Assembly: GCA_013396995.1 (NCBI GenBank)
Contig: VWZP01005263.1
Coordinates: 623,744 to 687,743, forward strand
Source: Dicaeum eximium
Lineage: Eukaryota > Chordata > Aves > Passeriformes > Dicaeidae
Reading direction: 5' to 3'
DNA length: 64,000 nt
In this document: positions 36,351 to 49,618 of the stretch, one piece after another
Layout: the number at the start of each line of letters is the position of its first letter
Numbering within the stretch: the stretch's first letter is position 1
Notes under the pieces: model-generated
Seen by the model: the letters and a program-made list of their open reading frames with translations, nothing else
The model's database searches: none
Told to the model about the DNA's origin: nothing
Position numbers and translations under genes: made by a program

Positions 36351-39300
36351 GGATTCATATTTCATGCAGGCATCTTTTAGAGAAAGCACCCCCAAAAGCT
36401 TGTTTTATCAAATTCTAACTTTTACCATTTCAAACCCCCTAATGCTGAAACTTGATGTACAAGCTGTCAGAACAAAAGCCTCTCTTCGGTGCACATATTT
36501 TGAAGCCATTACTTTCATTTTTCAAGCAACAACAACAACAAAAAAGGAATATCTTCAGTATTTTTTATGATTCCAAATTTCTTTTTGAAGTTCCTTAAGC
36601 CTCAAAAAGGTTTAGTTAAAACAATTTCTATGTTTTTGGGCAGTAAGTTTTTAGCACCCATTTTTCAAGTGTGCTTTTCTAAATATTCTTTTCTACTGAG
36701 ATAAAGGTTAAGAGAAGGTAGTGACAAAGACAGTATATGATGGGGAAAAGTATTTCATACACCACTGTGAATTTACATAGAGCTGTCAAATGTGTTATAC
36801 CAAAAAGGATTCCACTAGGACAGACAAATAACCTCTTCATTCTTGAGCATTTGTCTTAGGAAGCTGTGAATTTAGATCTTGATTCATTAAAGTGTTAAGT
36901 CCATACTTAGGCACATACAGCTGAGTCTGACTCAAATCAGAGAGACTGGAGATCAAGTTAATTTTGTACTTACATGGGGATTTTGGTCCAAAAAACCCAC
37001 AGAGCTAGCACTGAAAGAACAAATCACCCGTCAGATCCATGCTTTCTTTCAAAATCATGACTGCACCACAGTGCCAACACACATACAGCAAGTCCAGATT
37101 AACATATTCCCTTGGGAATTTCCGTAGGGCTCTAAGCACAGATTACCTGGAGCTGGCCATGAATCTCTATTCACTGGTGACACAGGATTCATCTTGGATA
37201 GGCACCTCAGAGAAGGAAAGTGGTGCTTTAAACTGTCTCCTAAGCAAAATGTGGCACTTATTTCTGCTGAATTTCAGCAGTGGAGATGTAACCCATGATG
37301 TTGATCCCTTATGCTACCACTGCACTGCCCCTTTTGCAGAGAAAATTACTGTCTGTACTATTGCTGCTGTGCAAATCTATTATAAATATTGCTTAAATTC
37401 ATCAATAGCATTCAAACACATCTTTCAGCCAGTCATGTGAACTGTACTCTTGATTTTCTAAATTCTCATCCTTCCCTTAAAACTTTGCCCAGCCTGAGTT
37501 CACACACATTCACATTGTCTCAGTGAGTAATTCAGGTTGTTCCATGGGCCACATCGATTCATCAGCAAAACCTTAAGGTGGCTATTTTGAGCCAAAAAAT
37601 ACAGGATGTTTTATTTGAACTGCACAGGCAGTGTCTTTCCCAAAATCCCAGCTGAAAGATGCAGTGCTCTCTGTGAGCAGAGGAGTAGCAGTCACACAGC
37701 TCCTTACTCACTTGTCTTTCATGGGAAGTTCATCCCAAATGCCTGCAAGAGAAATTACTGAATACAATACCACTGCCTGCATCACATTATTTATACTGCA
37801 ATAAATACAAATCAAACACCACTTTTGATGTAAAAGCTACCAGTTGAGAATTTCCAGTGAGGCTGCTTCTATTTCCTACAGTGATATTAATTTCTAATTT
37901 TTCCTCCTGTCTCTGCAATTACTTTTTAAGCTTCTCTATTTCACTTCATAAATCCCACTCATAAGACTGCAAGTCACCCAGATGCCATCTGCTGAAAAAC
38001 AGAGTGATGGAAAGTCTGAATTATACACTGAGTCAGGGTTATAGATGCTACATTTTGACACATTCAGAGGCATAAAGTTGGGGGGAACGGATTAATAATT
38101 ACTTTACCTGAAACTAAATCAGTTGTTCATTATAGGCCTGACCACAGGCTGAAGCTGGTTCTATAAATACCTTGGGCTGGTCTGATCTAATACAAACACA
38201 CTGGGTATGCAAATATTCCACACTCCAACAGCAAGATGCTTTTTCTGATAGTTCTTGCTTTAGCATGTCAATCTGAAGCCTTGATTGCTTTTCTCACACT
38301 TCTCTGGATGAAAGGACATAAACAGCTATGAAAACCAGTTCTTTAATATGCTACTCTTCAATTCAAACATACACTTATTGCAAAAAGAACAACATGAACT
38401 GAGGAAAAAAAAAGAGAGAATGGAGAGCACCATAATGTAATAGCAAATGCAAAGCAATTTTCATTTCTGGATCCTGGAGGATGCATGTACAGAGCAATTT
38501 TTCTACTATGCAGCAAAAAAGGGATGAGGGGGAGGAGCACATGGGGACAGCTTATGAAGGACTGCTTTTTAACTCAAATACTACATTTTTGCAAGCTTTT
38601 AAAAACCACTGCTAATAATTTATATTTGGTGTGATGGAAAGTGTATACATAGTATTGCAGAGGACAAAAAGGTTCTAAATCTTTCTGGCTTGGATTCTTT
38701 GACCTCGAGAAGTTTAGTCTGAAAACATTTGTTACATGATGAAAAGCTTTGTGAGAATGCTAATAACATTCTTAAAGGGTTAATGATGCCTAACTGATTG
38801 GCACTAAAAACTAGATTTCATTTGGTATAGTGACAGGGAAACTCTGCCACCAGGAGTATATGTTCATGCCCACATTATTATAGGACAATTTAGATCATCT
38901 TATTTTAAATTTCATGGCTCTGTAACATAGATGTAAATCAAAGTCAGTGAGGCAAATGATGATTTTTCCATAGTGAGATTTTTATAGTCTTGATCTTGAA
39001 AATATGCTTTGGGCCCAAGCTGTCTATCAAAATACTTTGAATTAGCCAAAGGAGTTTGTGTTGCTGCTAGTGTACAATTAGAATCAGAAAACAAAAGCAG
39101 AAAGCTTTCAGAACAAGGCATGTCCCATAATTTTTAAAACCTGGGCTATACTAACAATTACTATTTATAAAAGAGCTGGAAACATGAGGTGTTCAGGTCC
39201 AGTAACATGAGAATACTGAAATGGAGACATTTCAAACTGAAATCCTGGGTACACCTAGAACATCATATGCTGTTAGTGTGGCTGAAAGCACTGCAAAGGA

Positions 39301-41259
39301 ATATGTGTGCTTATTTTGTGCACATGTATAGAGGCACATGTGTCTGTGTACACCTGCACATTTAATTTGCTCTTGAAGGAATTCAGGTATTTAATTGCAT
39401 GATTGTAACACACAGTTTCAGTCACATCCAAGCAATTCCCTACTTTATTAAACACACTGTGCACTTGACATAGTGGTTCTCTGCTTTCTTAAACCTGATT
39501 TATCCATCACTTCCATTTCCAGATTTGACTTATTGGTCAATTCCTTTCTAACATTTGATGTATTGGTTACTTTCTTTTCAAATTTGATTAAAGCACATCA
39601 CACATGTCTTTTCAGATCTGTTTCTAAATGTTACACATATATCTGGAATGTACACTTAAAATCTTAATTCCAAAACTTTCTTGATTAATAATTCGTCTCT
39701 TCTTATCTTGGGATAGTCTTTCTTATATGCCAGTATAATCTAAATTAGATGAAACAAGCAATTACACTGGACATAAAATACAGTAAATATAGCTTTACAA
39801 TAAATTGCTATCTGTGAAGCATTAAAGAGAGTCTAGAGATTTAATACAAAGCATTAACACAAAATAGGGAAAATTTGAGTTCTAGCTTCAACATTTTTAT
39901 GGTCTAGAGTCACATGCTGGAAAGGCAAACAAAAGGGAATTCTTGGTGTACATGTCTGAGTGCACTGGGGATATCAGAGAGGGAATCTCAATGTAAAAAC
40001 TTTGTCAGGAAAAAAGGCATGGAGGCAAATCTTTGTGGGAAAAAGACAGGTGCAGAGTTCCAGAAAGGGCTTCCTGGTCTGAGTTCAACATCCACTCAAG
40101 CCAGAACCAGGTGCAAGATCAAACTTCAAACAGGATGAGAACCTGACGTAGTTACAGACTCCACAGTGAAAGCACTGAAAGGAGGGAGGTGATCCTCGAC
40201 CTTCTGGCCAAGCTCCAGTACAGGTAATTAAATTTTACCTAACTAAATTCCCTCTGCACCCTCAACAAGATACATGTCTGTTATCCACCTCCTAATCTGC
40301 CCCAAACTGGGGGCAGGTTGTTTTATATAGCCAGACAGCTGTTGGGTTCTACTGGTGCGTGAAAGGAGCCATATCCATCCATCTCTTATCTGCCTCACTG
40401 GGCTGTTTTGAGGGCTATTTAATAAATATTTGGAAAGATGAAAGACACCCAGGAAGTACAAAGCACTACTATTTCACACTCACCTCTGAGCAGATCTTTA
40501 GATAAACTGTACGACCTGGGAATTCGGTTACACAAATGGATTTCAGAATTAGCCCTGCAAATGGTCCCATCCTGCCCAGTGCTGAGCAGCTCCCAGGAGG
40601 AGCTCAGCACCAACCCTCCCCCTGAACCCAGAGAAATGGAGAGTGCTCCTCATGCAGCAGGAGATGCTCACAAAGCAGGGTTGCCTTTGAGGGATATTCA
40701 TCTGTGCTTTAACACACTTCTATGGTTTTGGTAAGAGTTCAGAACAACCACCACCAAAGTCAGGAGAAGGTTTTCCACTGGGTTTGGTGAAAGTCAGATT
40801 TAATCCTGAAAGGAGAAATGGAAGGAGCAGTGTGCAATGGGCAGGGCTGACTCTGAGGGTTTTACACAGTTTCCTTCTATCTACATGACTAGAAGTAAGA
40901 AGGGAAGAGATAGAGAGGAATATGACTTGGAGATGCCAGGGTCAAGGTGAGGATGTATGTCCCACCTCTGGCTCTGCCAAATAAACAAAACGGTAGTAGT
41001 AAAACTGGCAGTAAGGAGTAAAAACCTGGTAGTGTTGCTACAACGCCTTGTTGTTACAATGCAGGGAGATCTCCTTTCTGACCTCTCACAGGACATTTCA
41101 TGGCAGGAACAATTGGGGCTGCTGGCTTTAGGTGGAAGACAAAGCTCTGCGTTAAGATCAATCTGTGCTGCACTTGGCAATTCATCTCTATCAATTATCC
41201 ACACAAGGAAGGAAGCTGGCCCTGGATGGCCTGATCCCCTTGGTTCCTCTTGACATCTG
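36351..41259. other. Unique non-coding DNA, no gene seen
   Basis: About 4.9 kb, AT-rich. A CAACAACAACAAC run lies near 36527-36541. The plus frame 37039-37440 (133 codons) and the minus frame 40881-41453 (190 codons) are unrecognised; the latter runs through the tandem duplication at 41260-41310, which a real exon would be unlikely to tolerate unnoticed. A TATAAATA word sits near 38163. Nothing further is supported. Confidence 0.5.
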
Positions 41260-41310
41260 AAAACCACCATGACACTTAAAAAAATAAAACCACCATGACA
41301 CTTAAAAAAT
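41260..41310. repeat. Tandem duplication, two copies of 25-26 bp
   Basis: AAAACCACCATGACACTTAA followed by an A-run and T occurs at 41260-41285 and again, one A shorter, at 41286-41310. Near identity of the copies points to a recent slippage event. Confidence 0.95.
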
Positions 41311-41876
41311 AAAATGCAGGCTCTCAGTTTTAAATGAGCTTCCTTAAAAAGATCTGACCTCAGTGCTGCCAGAGCCCTGGTGCAAGAAGCTGCCAAGACG
41401 TCCCCATGGGGAGCAGCATGGCTGTTCCTGTAGTGGTCCCTGACCCTTCCCACAGTAGGCTCCTTCCCTGTGCTGGCTGCAGATCAGTGCTGTGGGTCAG
41501 TGCTCCCGGGAAACACTTCTCCTACAAAGATGCATCTGTGCATCTCCTGCATATCATGAGTCCAAGCATGATGATCACAGATCATTCCAAAACCCACTGA
41601 AACCACGGGTTGAGCAGGAACCCCCATGTCATGACAGCTCACACCCCAGAAAGCTGCATCTTGGCTGGTTGATTCATCTGATTGCTCCTTTGACTGAGTT
41701 CAGCATCTCTTTATGTGGACAATGAGAAGGCAGAGAAAGCTATTTAAATTTATACTTTCCCATATTCAGTTATTAAGCTGCAAATAGGCACCAATTACTA
41801 AACCATTCTTGGAATGGATTAAATGTTGTCATTTCTTTTATCATCCAAAACCCATCAAGTCTTGGGTTTCAGTTCT
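41311..41876. other. Unique non-coding DNA, nothing notable
   Basis: Unique sequence without long open frames or recognisable elements. Confidence 0.5.
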
Positions 41877-41918
41877 GGTTGGTTGGTTGGTTGGTTGGTT
41901 GGTTGGTTGGTTGGTTGG
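41877..41918. repeat. GGTT tetranucleotide microsatellite, about 10.5 units
   Basis: Forty-two bases of uninterrupted GGTT. Perfect arrays of this length are normally polymorphic. The plus frame across it encodes a Val-Gly-Trp-Leu repeat and is not a gene. Confidence 0.95.
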
Positions 41919-43123
41919 AGTTTTTCTGTGTGTTTTTATTTATGGTAATTACATTATTCATCTTTTGGACAAAACAGAGATTTCAGAACTGCTTGATAAA
42001 TTTATGTGCTTCTGTATGTTAAAATCTAGTGTAGCATCACAGAAGCATGCAAAAAAATTGTTAATTCTTTTCTAGAAAAACTAACAAACGAGAAGTTGCC
42101 TGCTTCCCACAGCCAAGCACCTCAAATTGGTGAGACCTAATTACTCATTTCCCATAAAGTAGAGCAGGCCATTTCCTGGCCCCATAGAGGTCTCAATGAG
42201 GGCAAACCACTCCCACCAAATGTCTTCAACCTGAAGGCTCAGAAGAAGACACCATGAGGTAAAATACATATCTACACCTCAGAAGATGGGGTCCATTACC
42301 ATGTGTGAGAGAGCAGGCAGATTTCAAAGGGTGAGATAGTTTCAGCAGCAAAGGCCTCTGGACGTTCACTGACATTTTTTGAAATGTCTAAAATGATCTT
42401 GAGCTCCCTAATTTTCATATGAATCCAGTAATGACTTCCTGTCCTCCTCAACCATTCCAAAAGTCAGTGCTACGCTGTCCAAGACAAACTACCCTCTCAA
42501 GAGGAATTAGGAAAAGACTTGTGCCCCAAGTGAATAATATTCAGCCCCCTCTTACTTTCCCAGCAGAGTTTCCCCTCTCTTTTCCACTCTGCCAGCATTT
42601 CCCACACAGCACAAACCCACATGTGAACCTTTCACACAGCAGGGAGCCAGTTCTCACACCAACAAATGCCAAACCCTCCAGAACCCTTAAACAAACACGG
42701 CACTGTTTGCATCCTGCACTTGTTGAAATGTAAAATGGACCTGATACCTTGAGTTTCATCTGCTGGCTTCTCTCTGAGACAACATTTCAAGACAAAGAGG
42801 TTACGTGTGGCTACAGCATGGAAGTGGTTTCAGTGAGGTTTTTATACAACCTAGTTCCCACCACGGCTCAGAGAACATCCCTCAGCTTCAGAGGTGTCTG
42901 CTGCTGGTGTGGGTGGCTCGGACAAAAGGCAGGATCTCATTTGTGCTGACCAGGCTTCCAAGAATTGGTTCACCCCTTCCCCTACCCTGTAAGAACTTAC
43001 TGTGCTTCCAGCAGAGAAATGCAGCATCAGGGCCATTGGCTGTCACCACTCACGTGTCAATGGAGCTCTGAACATGCTGCCATGGGAAACTACAAAATTA
43101 CCCTTTTCAAAAGTTGACAGAGC
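41919..43123. other. Unique non-coding DNA, no gene seen
   Basis: Mixed composition. The plus frame 42419-42733 (104 codons) is unrecognised. No repeat was noticed. Confidence 0.5.
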
Positions 43124-43166
43124 TTTTTTTCAACACAGTGTTAAGCAAACACTGTGTTGAAAAAAA
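43124..43166. repeat. Perfect inverted repeat, 19-bp arms with 5-base loop
   Basis: The left arm (43124-43142) is seven T followed by CAACACAGTGTT. The loop is AAGCA (43143-43147). The right arm (43148-43166) is AACACTGTGTTG followed by seven A. All 19 positions pair. As RNA it would fold into a strong hairpin, although seven pairs are A-U only. No element body with matching terminal repeats is visible, so it may be a lone palindrome or an artefact of local inversion. Confidence 0.95.
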
Positions 43167-43203
43167 ACAAGCAAACAAAGAAACAAACAAAAAAAAAACC
43201 CCA
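43167..43203. repeat. A-rich CAAA-type low-complexity tract
   Basis: The sequence continues from the hairpin's A-run through ACAAGCAAACAAAG and AAACAAACAAAA words. It is probably microsatellite-like drift from a poly-A run. Confidence 0.85.
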
Positions 43204-46200
43204 AATCCAACCCATACCACCCACAAAAAATATCCAGAACAACCCCTCCACCATTACAGCTATTGGCTCTCACTCTGTTCACCTATTGCTGCACACAGGG
43301 CATCTACATCTAGAGAAAAACAAGGAACAGATGTTGGTTGATTGAAAAACTTGAGCCTTCCATTGTTTTATTGACTTGTCACCACAGAGAAATTTGCTTT
43401 AATTTACTTTAAAAGTAAATGACTTGATCTTCATAAAACTGGTGGTAAGTCACAGTTCTTAATGAGGATGTTAAACAAGGATTCTGTTTAACAACCAGAG
43501 GCACCAATTCCAAATGCAATGCCTATTTGAACAGACACATCTATCTTCTCTTTTGAAACACCCTGTTTTATTCTCAAGATGTTCAACATACCCAGGGAAA
43601 AAAAAGAAGCCTTTGAGCCCTTGAAAGCCTATGCAAAAGCTTAAGGCTTTTTTTTTTTCCCCTTCATGATACTTGATTGTACCAGATTGTACCAAGTAAC
43701 TTCCTTTTTTTTTCTTCTTTATTCCTGAATGAAGTAATTCATATCTAAATAGAGACCTTTTGAACTCTACTGGCTTCAAGATAATCTACAATGTAACTGA
43801 GGAAAAATGTGAAAGAAGGAAAAAAATGCCAGGAGTTCAGGGGCTTCAAGCAAAGACCTTCAACTTCTTTTAATATAAACTACCAGCTACTGCCAGCCCT
43901 GCATTCCAGCCTCGATGTTTTTGAGACATTCAATCCCTATCCCCAGACCCAAACTCCAGTATTTTCACTCCAAATGAAACATCACTGATGACTGTCAATG
44001 GAAATGGTGTCTCCTAGGTAATGGAAGGTGAAAGGTCTTCCAGACACCTCACAGGCTGCACAGATGATCCCTTCCTACCACGGCCATGAATACACCCATG
44101 GGAGCAGGCAGCCTGCGAGGCAGGAGATCTTCAGAGATGGGAAATGAAGATAGCTCCTTCACAAAGAGATAATACAGAGTTTCCAGAGGCTAGAGAACAC
44201 ACTGTTGCCTTTATCATCTTCATATGTCCTCACTACAAACAAATAATTTACTCTGTAGCTCCTAATCCAAACATGTTGTTCTCAGAGTTTGGCTCCAACA
44301 GGTGCCAGCTGAAGACTATATGAAGGTTCATGATCTTTTCCTGGTCTTTCGCTATACTACAAAATTCATACAACTATGCAAGAAATTTCAGCTGCACCTT
44401 TTTGGAAGCAATTTGCAGTTTATGCCTTACAGCTCAGATGACAGCTGAGTTTTCTACCAACTAAATAGTCCACATTCTCTGCCCTGGTCCCAAGTTTTGT
44501 GCAGAAGACCTGCAGGAAGACAAAGCAATGGTGGACCAAGATGTACAAAGATGCCCGAGTGATCGCTGCTTCTGCAAAAGCAACTGGTGCTGCTCTGAGG
44601 GAGAGAATGTGAGACACAGTGGTGGGCAGGAAAGGGAAAGGGTAGAAAACTCAGGACATGGAAGCTCCCCTGCCACTAACACACCCTGTTATTGCCCTGC
44701 AGTGGTTCCTTATGGCTGATAGGAAAAGAAGGGTCTAAATGGACATCCCTGCACTTGGGAATCTGATCTCTCTCAACATCACACCTTCCAAAGGTTGGGT
44801 GTTCTCATGAGAGTGACCCTCACCACAGCATTCAGCTTGAACAGTCATGAAATACTGCAGCACAGAGGTGCAGAGCAGTTACACACGTGTTCAGGGAGAG
44901 AGGGAAGGATAAAGAAAGAAACACCTGATCTCCATGTTTGAAGTGACACAGCAGAGTGGAGCATGGGCGGTGGGAAGTGCCTGTGTGGCCAAGAGATCTT
45001 TCCCAACCCCAGCACTTGCTCGGGCTCTGGTTCAGCACAGCCACAGCACCAATACTGGAGCACCACTTTCCCTGTGATTCAAAGAAAATTGTTCTCACAA
45101 TCAGAAGCCATTCTTCCTGCAGCTCCCTGGAAGTCTCTCATCCAGGCATAGACAAGCCCTCAGCAAACTCCAGTAGCCTGAGAAAAGCTGAGCCCGAGGT
45201 ATCAATGGCTGTGACTGTAATGCAGTTAATTTAATTGGGTTGTCCATCCTTGATATTTGCCAAGTCCCTTTTAAATGTTAAAACCTTTTTTAAACAACTG
45301 AGTTATTATTTTCTCCTGAACTTCATTTCCATTTTAATGCTGATGTTCACTTTCTTTTGCAAATTGAGTGAAGGTAAAACTCTTCCTATAATATACCATC
45401 CTTTTGAAAAACTTATTTCCTTTTGGTGCAGTTTCAAACAGATAGAGCTGTAATGGCCAAAATAAATTTTATCCCAGAAATACAGAAAGCTAAAAGTTAA
45501 GCTTAACTTATAAACCTTTTTTAAGAGAGACAAAATCATGCCAGCCTTATCACCATGACAGTCACAGTTGTTTAGATTTATTAGGCAATGGTAATCAGGC
45601 TATACAATAAATTCGCTATAGTAATGCATTAATCACTTTGCAAAGAAAAATGAACTACTGAAAGGAAGGCAATACATTTCCCTCTCTCTTCTTTCCCATG
45701 GTAAGAACTGGTCCCTAACTGCAGTCTTTAAGGAAGGAAGCATATATTTTCTCTTCTGCTGCTACATCTATGACTTGAGCCAATGGCTCAGCAAGGTCAC
45801 TCTCATTTTGCTTTCTACATAACAGAGTTCTGTGAATATTTCTCAACAAGATCTTTCTTTAGAGCTAGAAAGTACTTGGGGTAAAATATTCGCTTGACTT
45901 GTTTGCTGCTGTCCCTGATTCTGCATACCCTCTAATTGTATACAGAAAGTTTATACTTTTAGATGAGACAACTTTTTTAGGTTGATGAGGTGATCACTGG
46001 GGGCACATGGATGTCCAAAGCAGTTTTATAAGAAAAGGGATGTATACAATGCAAAGCAGAGGTAGAACTTCAAAGAAGAAAGAGATATTTGTATCATAAA
46101 GGGACATTCTTATCTTCCCCCCATAAAAGTATACTATAAGTATGAACACCCAAATTTTCACCCTTCAAAATCTGTCAAATTTTACCTCCAGAAGTGGCAC

Positions 46201-47204
46201 CTGGTCTGTCTTAGTGAGGTGGCAGCATGTGCACATCCATTATCACTTTTCAAGACAGGGTTTGGTTAAAACTTCAGTTAGGAAGCCAAAACCCTACAAA
46301 TCTTAAATCCACCTCCTCCAGGAGATGCTTCCTGGTTTCTGCCATGCAGATTAATCCCACTGCAGAGCAATTTCTGCCAGCACATCTGAGAAGAAAAGTC
46401 CCTGGGGAATATTTGCTCATAAGTAAATACTTTTGGTTTGCTCCAGCATATCGCCCTACCAACCTCCCAGGCAAGACACTGGAAGTCAATGAGAGAAACA
46501 GAATTAGCAGGTTCTGTTTTCCATATTTTTTTTTCCAAGGAGCAAAGAGAATCTTCACCGAAAAAGCACAAAATGTATTTTTCAACTTTTAAAAAAGCAA
46601 CTTAGAGCCAAGAGCAAAGTCCACCCAGATGGCCAAGAAATCCTCTTTGGTTCACCTTCACCTGTGGCATTTTGGGGCAAACTTCCTTCTGTCAAAATGG
46701 GAAAACTGGATCTACCCAAACTGGAGCTGAGCAGCAATACCAGCAGGGAAAGGTGGTGTGCAGATGGCTGAAGCTGCTTAGCTGCTTTTGAAATTTATGA
46801 AACCTGTGGGACAGATTATGCATGCAGCACCTTGAACACCCCAAGGTGTTACCTACAACCACAGAGGTGGAATCCTATCTCCCATTCTTACTTTCATATA
46901 TAAAATTATAAAATGTTAAAACATGTGTCCTAAAGCCTGTGATTACACACTGGCTGCACGTTGCACTACAATATTCCTGTTACCAGTGTAAATTCGTGGA
47001 GAGGCTGCAGTTAACACTCCCAGGTAAAGAAATGCTCTCTACTCTCAATCTCGCAAAAGACAGAATATCAGAGTGAGAATTAAATTATTCCCCTTTCAGA
47101 TGCTGTAAAGCCTCCAGGCAGCATCCTCACAGTCCTTTTCAACACAGGTAAATTGAATTCCAGCAAGTTTACTGTATGCAGACTCTTCAGACAAGATATT
47201 AAAT
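43204..47204. other. Unique non-coding DNA, no gene seen
   Basis: About 4 kb of unique sequence with short poly-T and poly-A runs near 43645-43665 and 43705-43715. At 46227-46592 frames on both strands are open but unrecognised (121 codons plus, 103 and 97 minus). No transposon or RNA gene was recognised. Confidence 0.5.
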
Positions 47205-47600
47205 AGCAATGTCATGACCATAACCTATGAAGAAAGACTAGAAAACGTGGAGTTGTTTAGTCTAGAGAAAAGGACACTGCTGCAAGCCACAACAGCCTTC
47301 AAATATGCAAAGGGTCAGAGCAAAGAGGAAAGGAATGGGCTGTCCTGAGTGTGGGGACATGAAGGACCTGAGCTGTGGGTTAGACAAGGAGAGATGCTTT
47401 TGAGAAGGGACAGTGGTGAAGGTCTGCCAGGGAGGCTCCATGGAGGTGTCACACTCTCCATGGGGGGCTTAAGCAGCAGGTTATGCAAATATCCATCAGG
47501 GATAATGTAAGCCTGCCTGACCCTGCCTCACGGCAAAGGGATGGATTACATCACCCCCTGAGATTCCTCCTAACCTTGCTTCACTTATGATTTTATATGG
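47205..47600 (+). mobile_element. CR1 LINE fragment, 3' end
   Basis: The segment follows the CR1 3' region in order: CCTATGAAGAAAGACTAGAA (consensus CCTATGAGGAAAGGCTGAG), GTTGTTTAGTCTAGAGAAAA (GTTCAGCCTGGAGAAGAG), GCCTTCAAATATGCAAAGG (GCCTTCCAGTATCTAAAGG), a CAGGGAGGCTCCATGGAGG block, CCTGACCCTGCCTCACGGCA, GGATGGATTACATCACCCCC, then GATTCCTCCTAACCTTGC and a terminal ATGATTTTAT. These correspond to the conserved end of CR1 reverse-transcriptase ORF2 and the 3' untranslated region. Many substitutions and indels break any frame, so it is an old dead copy. The left boundary is approximate. Confidence 0.85.
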
Positions 47601-49551
47601 CCGAGCCCCCAGGGGTAATTTGCCCCACTGCCCAAGCTTTTCCTTTATCTGCTCAGGGCTGGTGCATCAATTCTTCCCACCAGCCAATTACTTGATCTGG
47701 GATGTGCTCACATAAGTGAAAAGGCTGATGTCTGCAGGGCAGCCAGGCAGCAGCATGTGCTTACACTGCTCAGCTCCATCACCTACTTCTTATGGAAATA
47801 AGCAAATGAATGGGAGGGTGGTTGGTGTAGGAATGCAAGAATGTGGGCCAAAGTTCGAGGGTTGCTTTTAGATAAATTGTGCTAAAAATATGCAAATAAT
47901 TCTAAGTTTTTGTGTGGATTTGCCTGCCATATTCCAAGACATTTGTCTTTCTGCTGTTTGAGGGAAAGTCTGAACAGGGCCTGCTGCTTGGCTCCCCTGC
48001 ATCCCCTCTCTTGGAAGGGACAGTGTGAGCATGGGACGGGCAGCAGTCCCAGCCTGCATCCAGGTCCTTTCCCTGCTCACTCCCTGAACTGCAGCTGTGT
48101 AAGGAATCGATGCTGGTGCTTCCCTGAATCTTTGGGAAGAGGTGGGACTGCTCCACAGAAGCCACAGTGAGGGATCCTGCTGGAAGCAAAGTAATCTGTT
48201 CCCTTGACAGCAGCGCCGTGGGCACGGCAGGAGGACCTGACCCTGCAGATGTGAAGAGCAGCGCTGCTGAAGGAAAGCCCTGCAAAAAGCAGCTCCTGAA
48301 TCCACGCACGGCTGCAGAGCCCCCAAAATGAGGAACGTGGGACACTGAGCAGGGATGTGCTGCCAAGAGCAGTGACTCTCCAGAATGTGACAAACACCCT
48401 CTGCCAAGCAGAGTTTGCTATGGTGGAGGAAGGGGAGAATTTTGGGTTTGACTCTTGATTTCTTGAATTAAATTATATTTTAAAATGCATAAACCTTTTT
48501 AAAAAAGGGTAAAAACATGAACCAATTGCTCTTCCAATTTAGCCTTCCCAGTTTATTTTCTTGCAAACTTTTTCTGCCATACATGCCATGACAACATATA
48601 ATCTAAAGCTTTTTGGGGCATTCTCCTGCCAAACTTGAATTTTTATACAGCAAATTAAATTAACTTTCTTGATTGCAAACTAGGAAAACTAGAATTATAT
48701 AATAAATTGCAAGAAATGCTGAAAGGGATAATATATCGATAAATATTCATTGCACTTAATCTGAAAACCATTATGTAGCTGGAGTGAAGACTGATTTAAC
48801 ACTACCCATTTAGTGTACCTGTGATAATGTGTTATTTAAACTCAAGAGTTTATATTGGATACAATTCAGACTAAAACATTCATTTGGAAATAATTGTATA
48901 ACTTGAGGGATTTTTTCCTACTTTTTTTTTTTTTTAAATATTTAATTAAAAACACAAGATGAAATAAATATTTTAGGCAACCAGCAACAAAATGGGAAAA
49001 TACCATGTGTTTGGAGTTTTAGTGCCCTCTGAGTGCTGGAATTTATTTGCAGCAAGCAGAAAATAGACAGCAAGCATAAAAATTCAGCAGATTCCCGCTA
49101 GTAAAATTATTTATCAAGCTAACAAGGGAGGAACCCTTCTAGTAGCAACAAGCCAGCAAGGAAAAGACGTGCCTTTATATTTTACCTTTGGGTTAGCACA
49201 CCAGTAAAAATGCCAACTGACAAGCACTTCACATAAACATTTCTTTCTAAATGAGCTGCCTTGTTAGAAAAAAATCTAAGCAAAGGAGCAGTACAGTCAA
49301 CAGACAGAAAAAACCCCAGGATGAATACTACATTGCTGCATATTACAGGCAAATATAAATAAAGACATAAAAATAATGTTGATGCCTAAATGACTTTAAT
49401 GAATTAACACTTCATTTTTCATTTAAATTAACTACTTGGGCTATAAATCTATCTTAGCTTTAATCCTTCCAAGAAAGAATACATGTCAGTTATCTATTAT
49501 TTACATCTTTCTTACCTCTGGAACTAAACGTATGCACATACACTCAAAAAA
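47601..49551. other. Unique non-coding DNA, no supported gene
   Basis: Two minus-strand frames (179 and 163 codons) and one of 106 codons overlap in different phases at 47868-48407, where GC content is raised. Three open phases on one strand indicate low stop density, not coding. 48430-49550 is very AT-rich, with a 14-T run at 48922-48935. Confidence 0.5.
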
Positions 49552-49585
49552 NNNNNNNNNNNNNNNNNNNNNNNNNNNNNNNNNN
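49552..49585. other. Assembly gap (34 N)
   Basis: A run of N lies between two A-rich flanks (AAAAAA before, AAAAAGAG after). It probably marks an A-rich simple repeat that could not be resolved. The given length need not be the true one. Confidence 0.99.
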
Positions 49586-49605
49586 AAAAAGAGAAGTGTG
49601 AAATA

Positions 49606-49618
49606 TGTGTGTGTGTGT
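49606..49618. repeat. Short TG dinucleotide run
   Basis: Six and a half TG units just right of the assembly gap. Confidence 0.9.

Noticed and set aside
38158..38170. TATAAATA word as a promoter
   Set aside because: It lies in AT-rich DNA with no downstream exon or GC-rich core promoter; chance occurrence is expected.
40881..41453. 190-codon minus-strand frame
   Set aside because: It runs through a near-perfect 25-26 bp tandem duplication and AT-rich runs, with no recognisable domain.
47868..48407. Frames of 179, 163 and 106 codons on the minus strand
   Set aside because: They overlap in different phases and none is recognisable; this reflects low stop density in GC-richer DNA.
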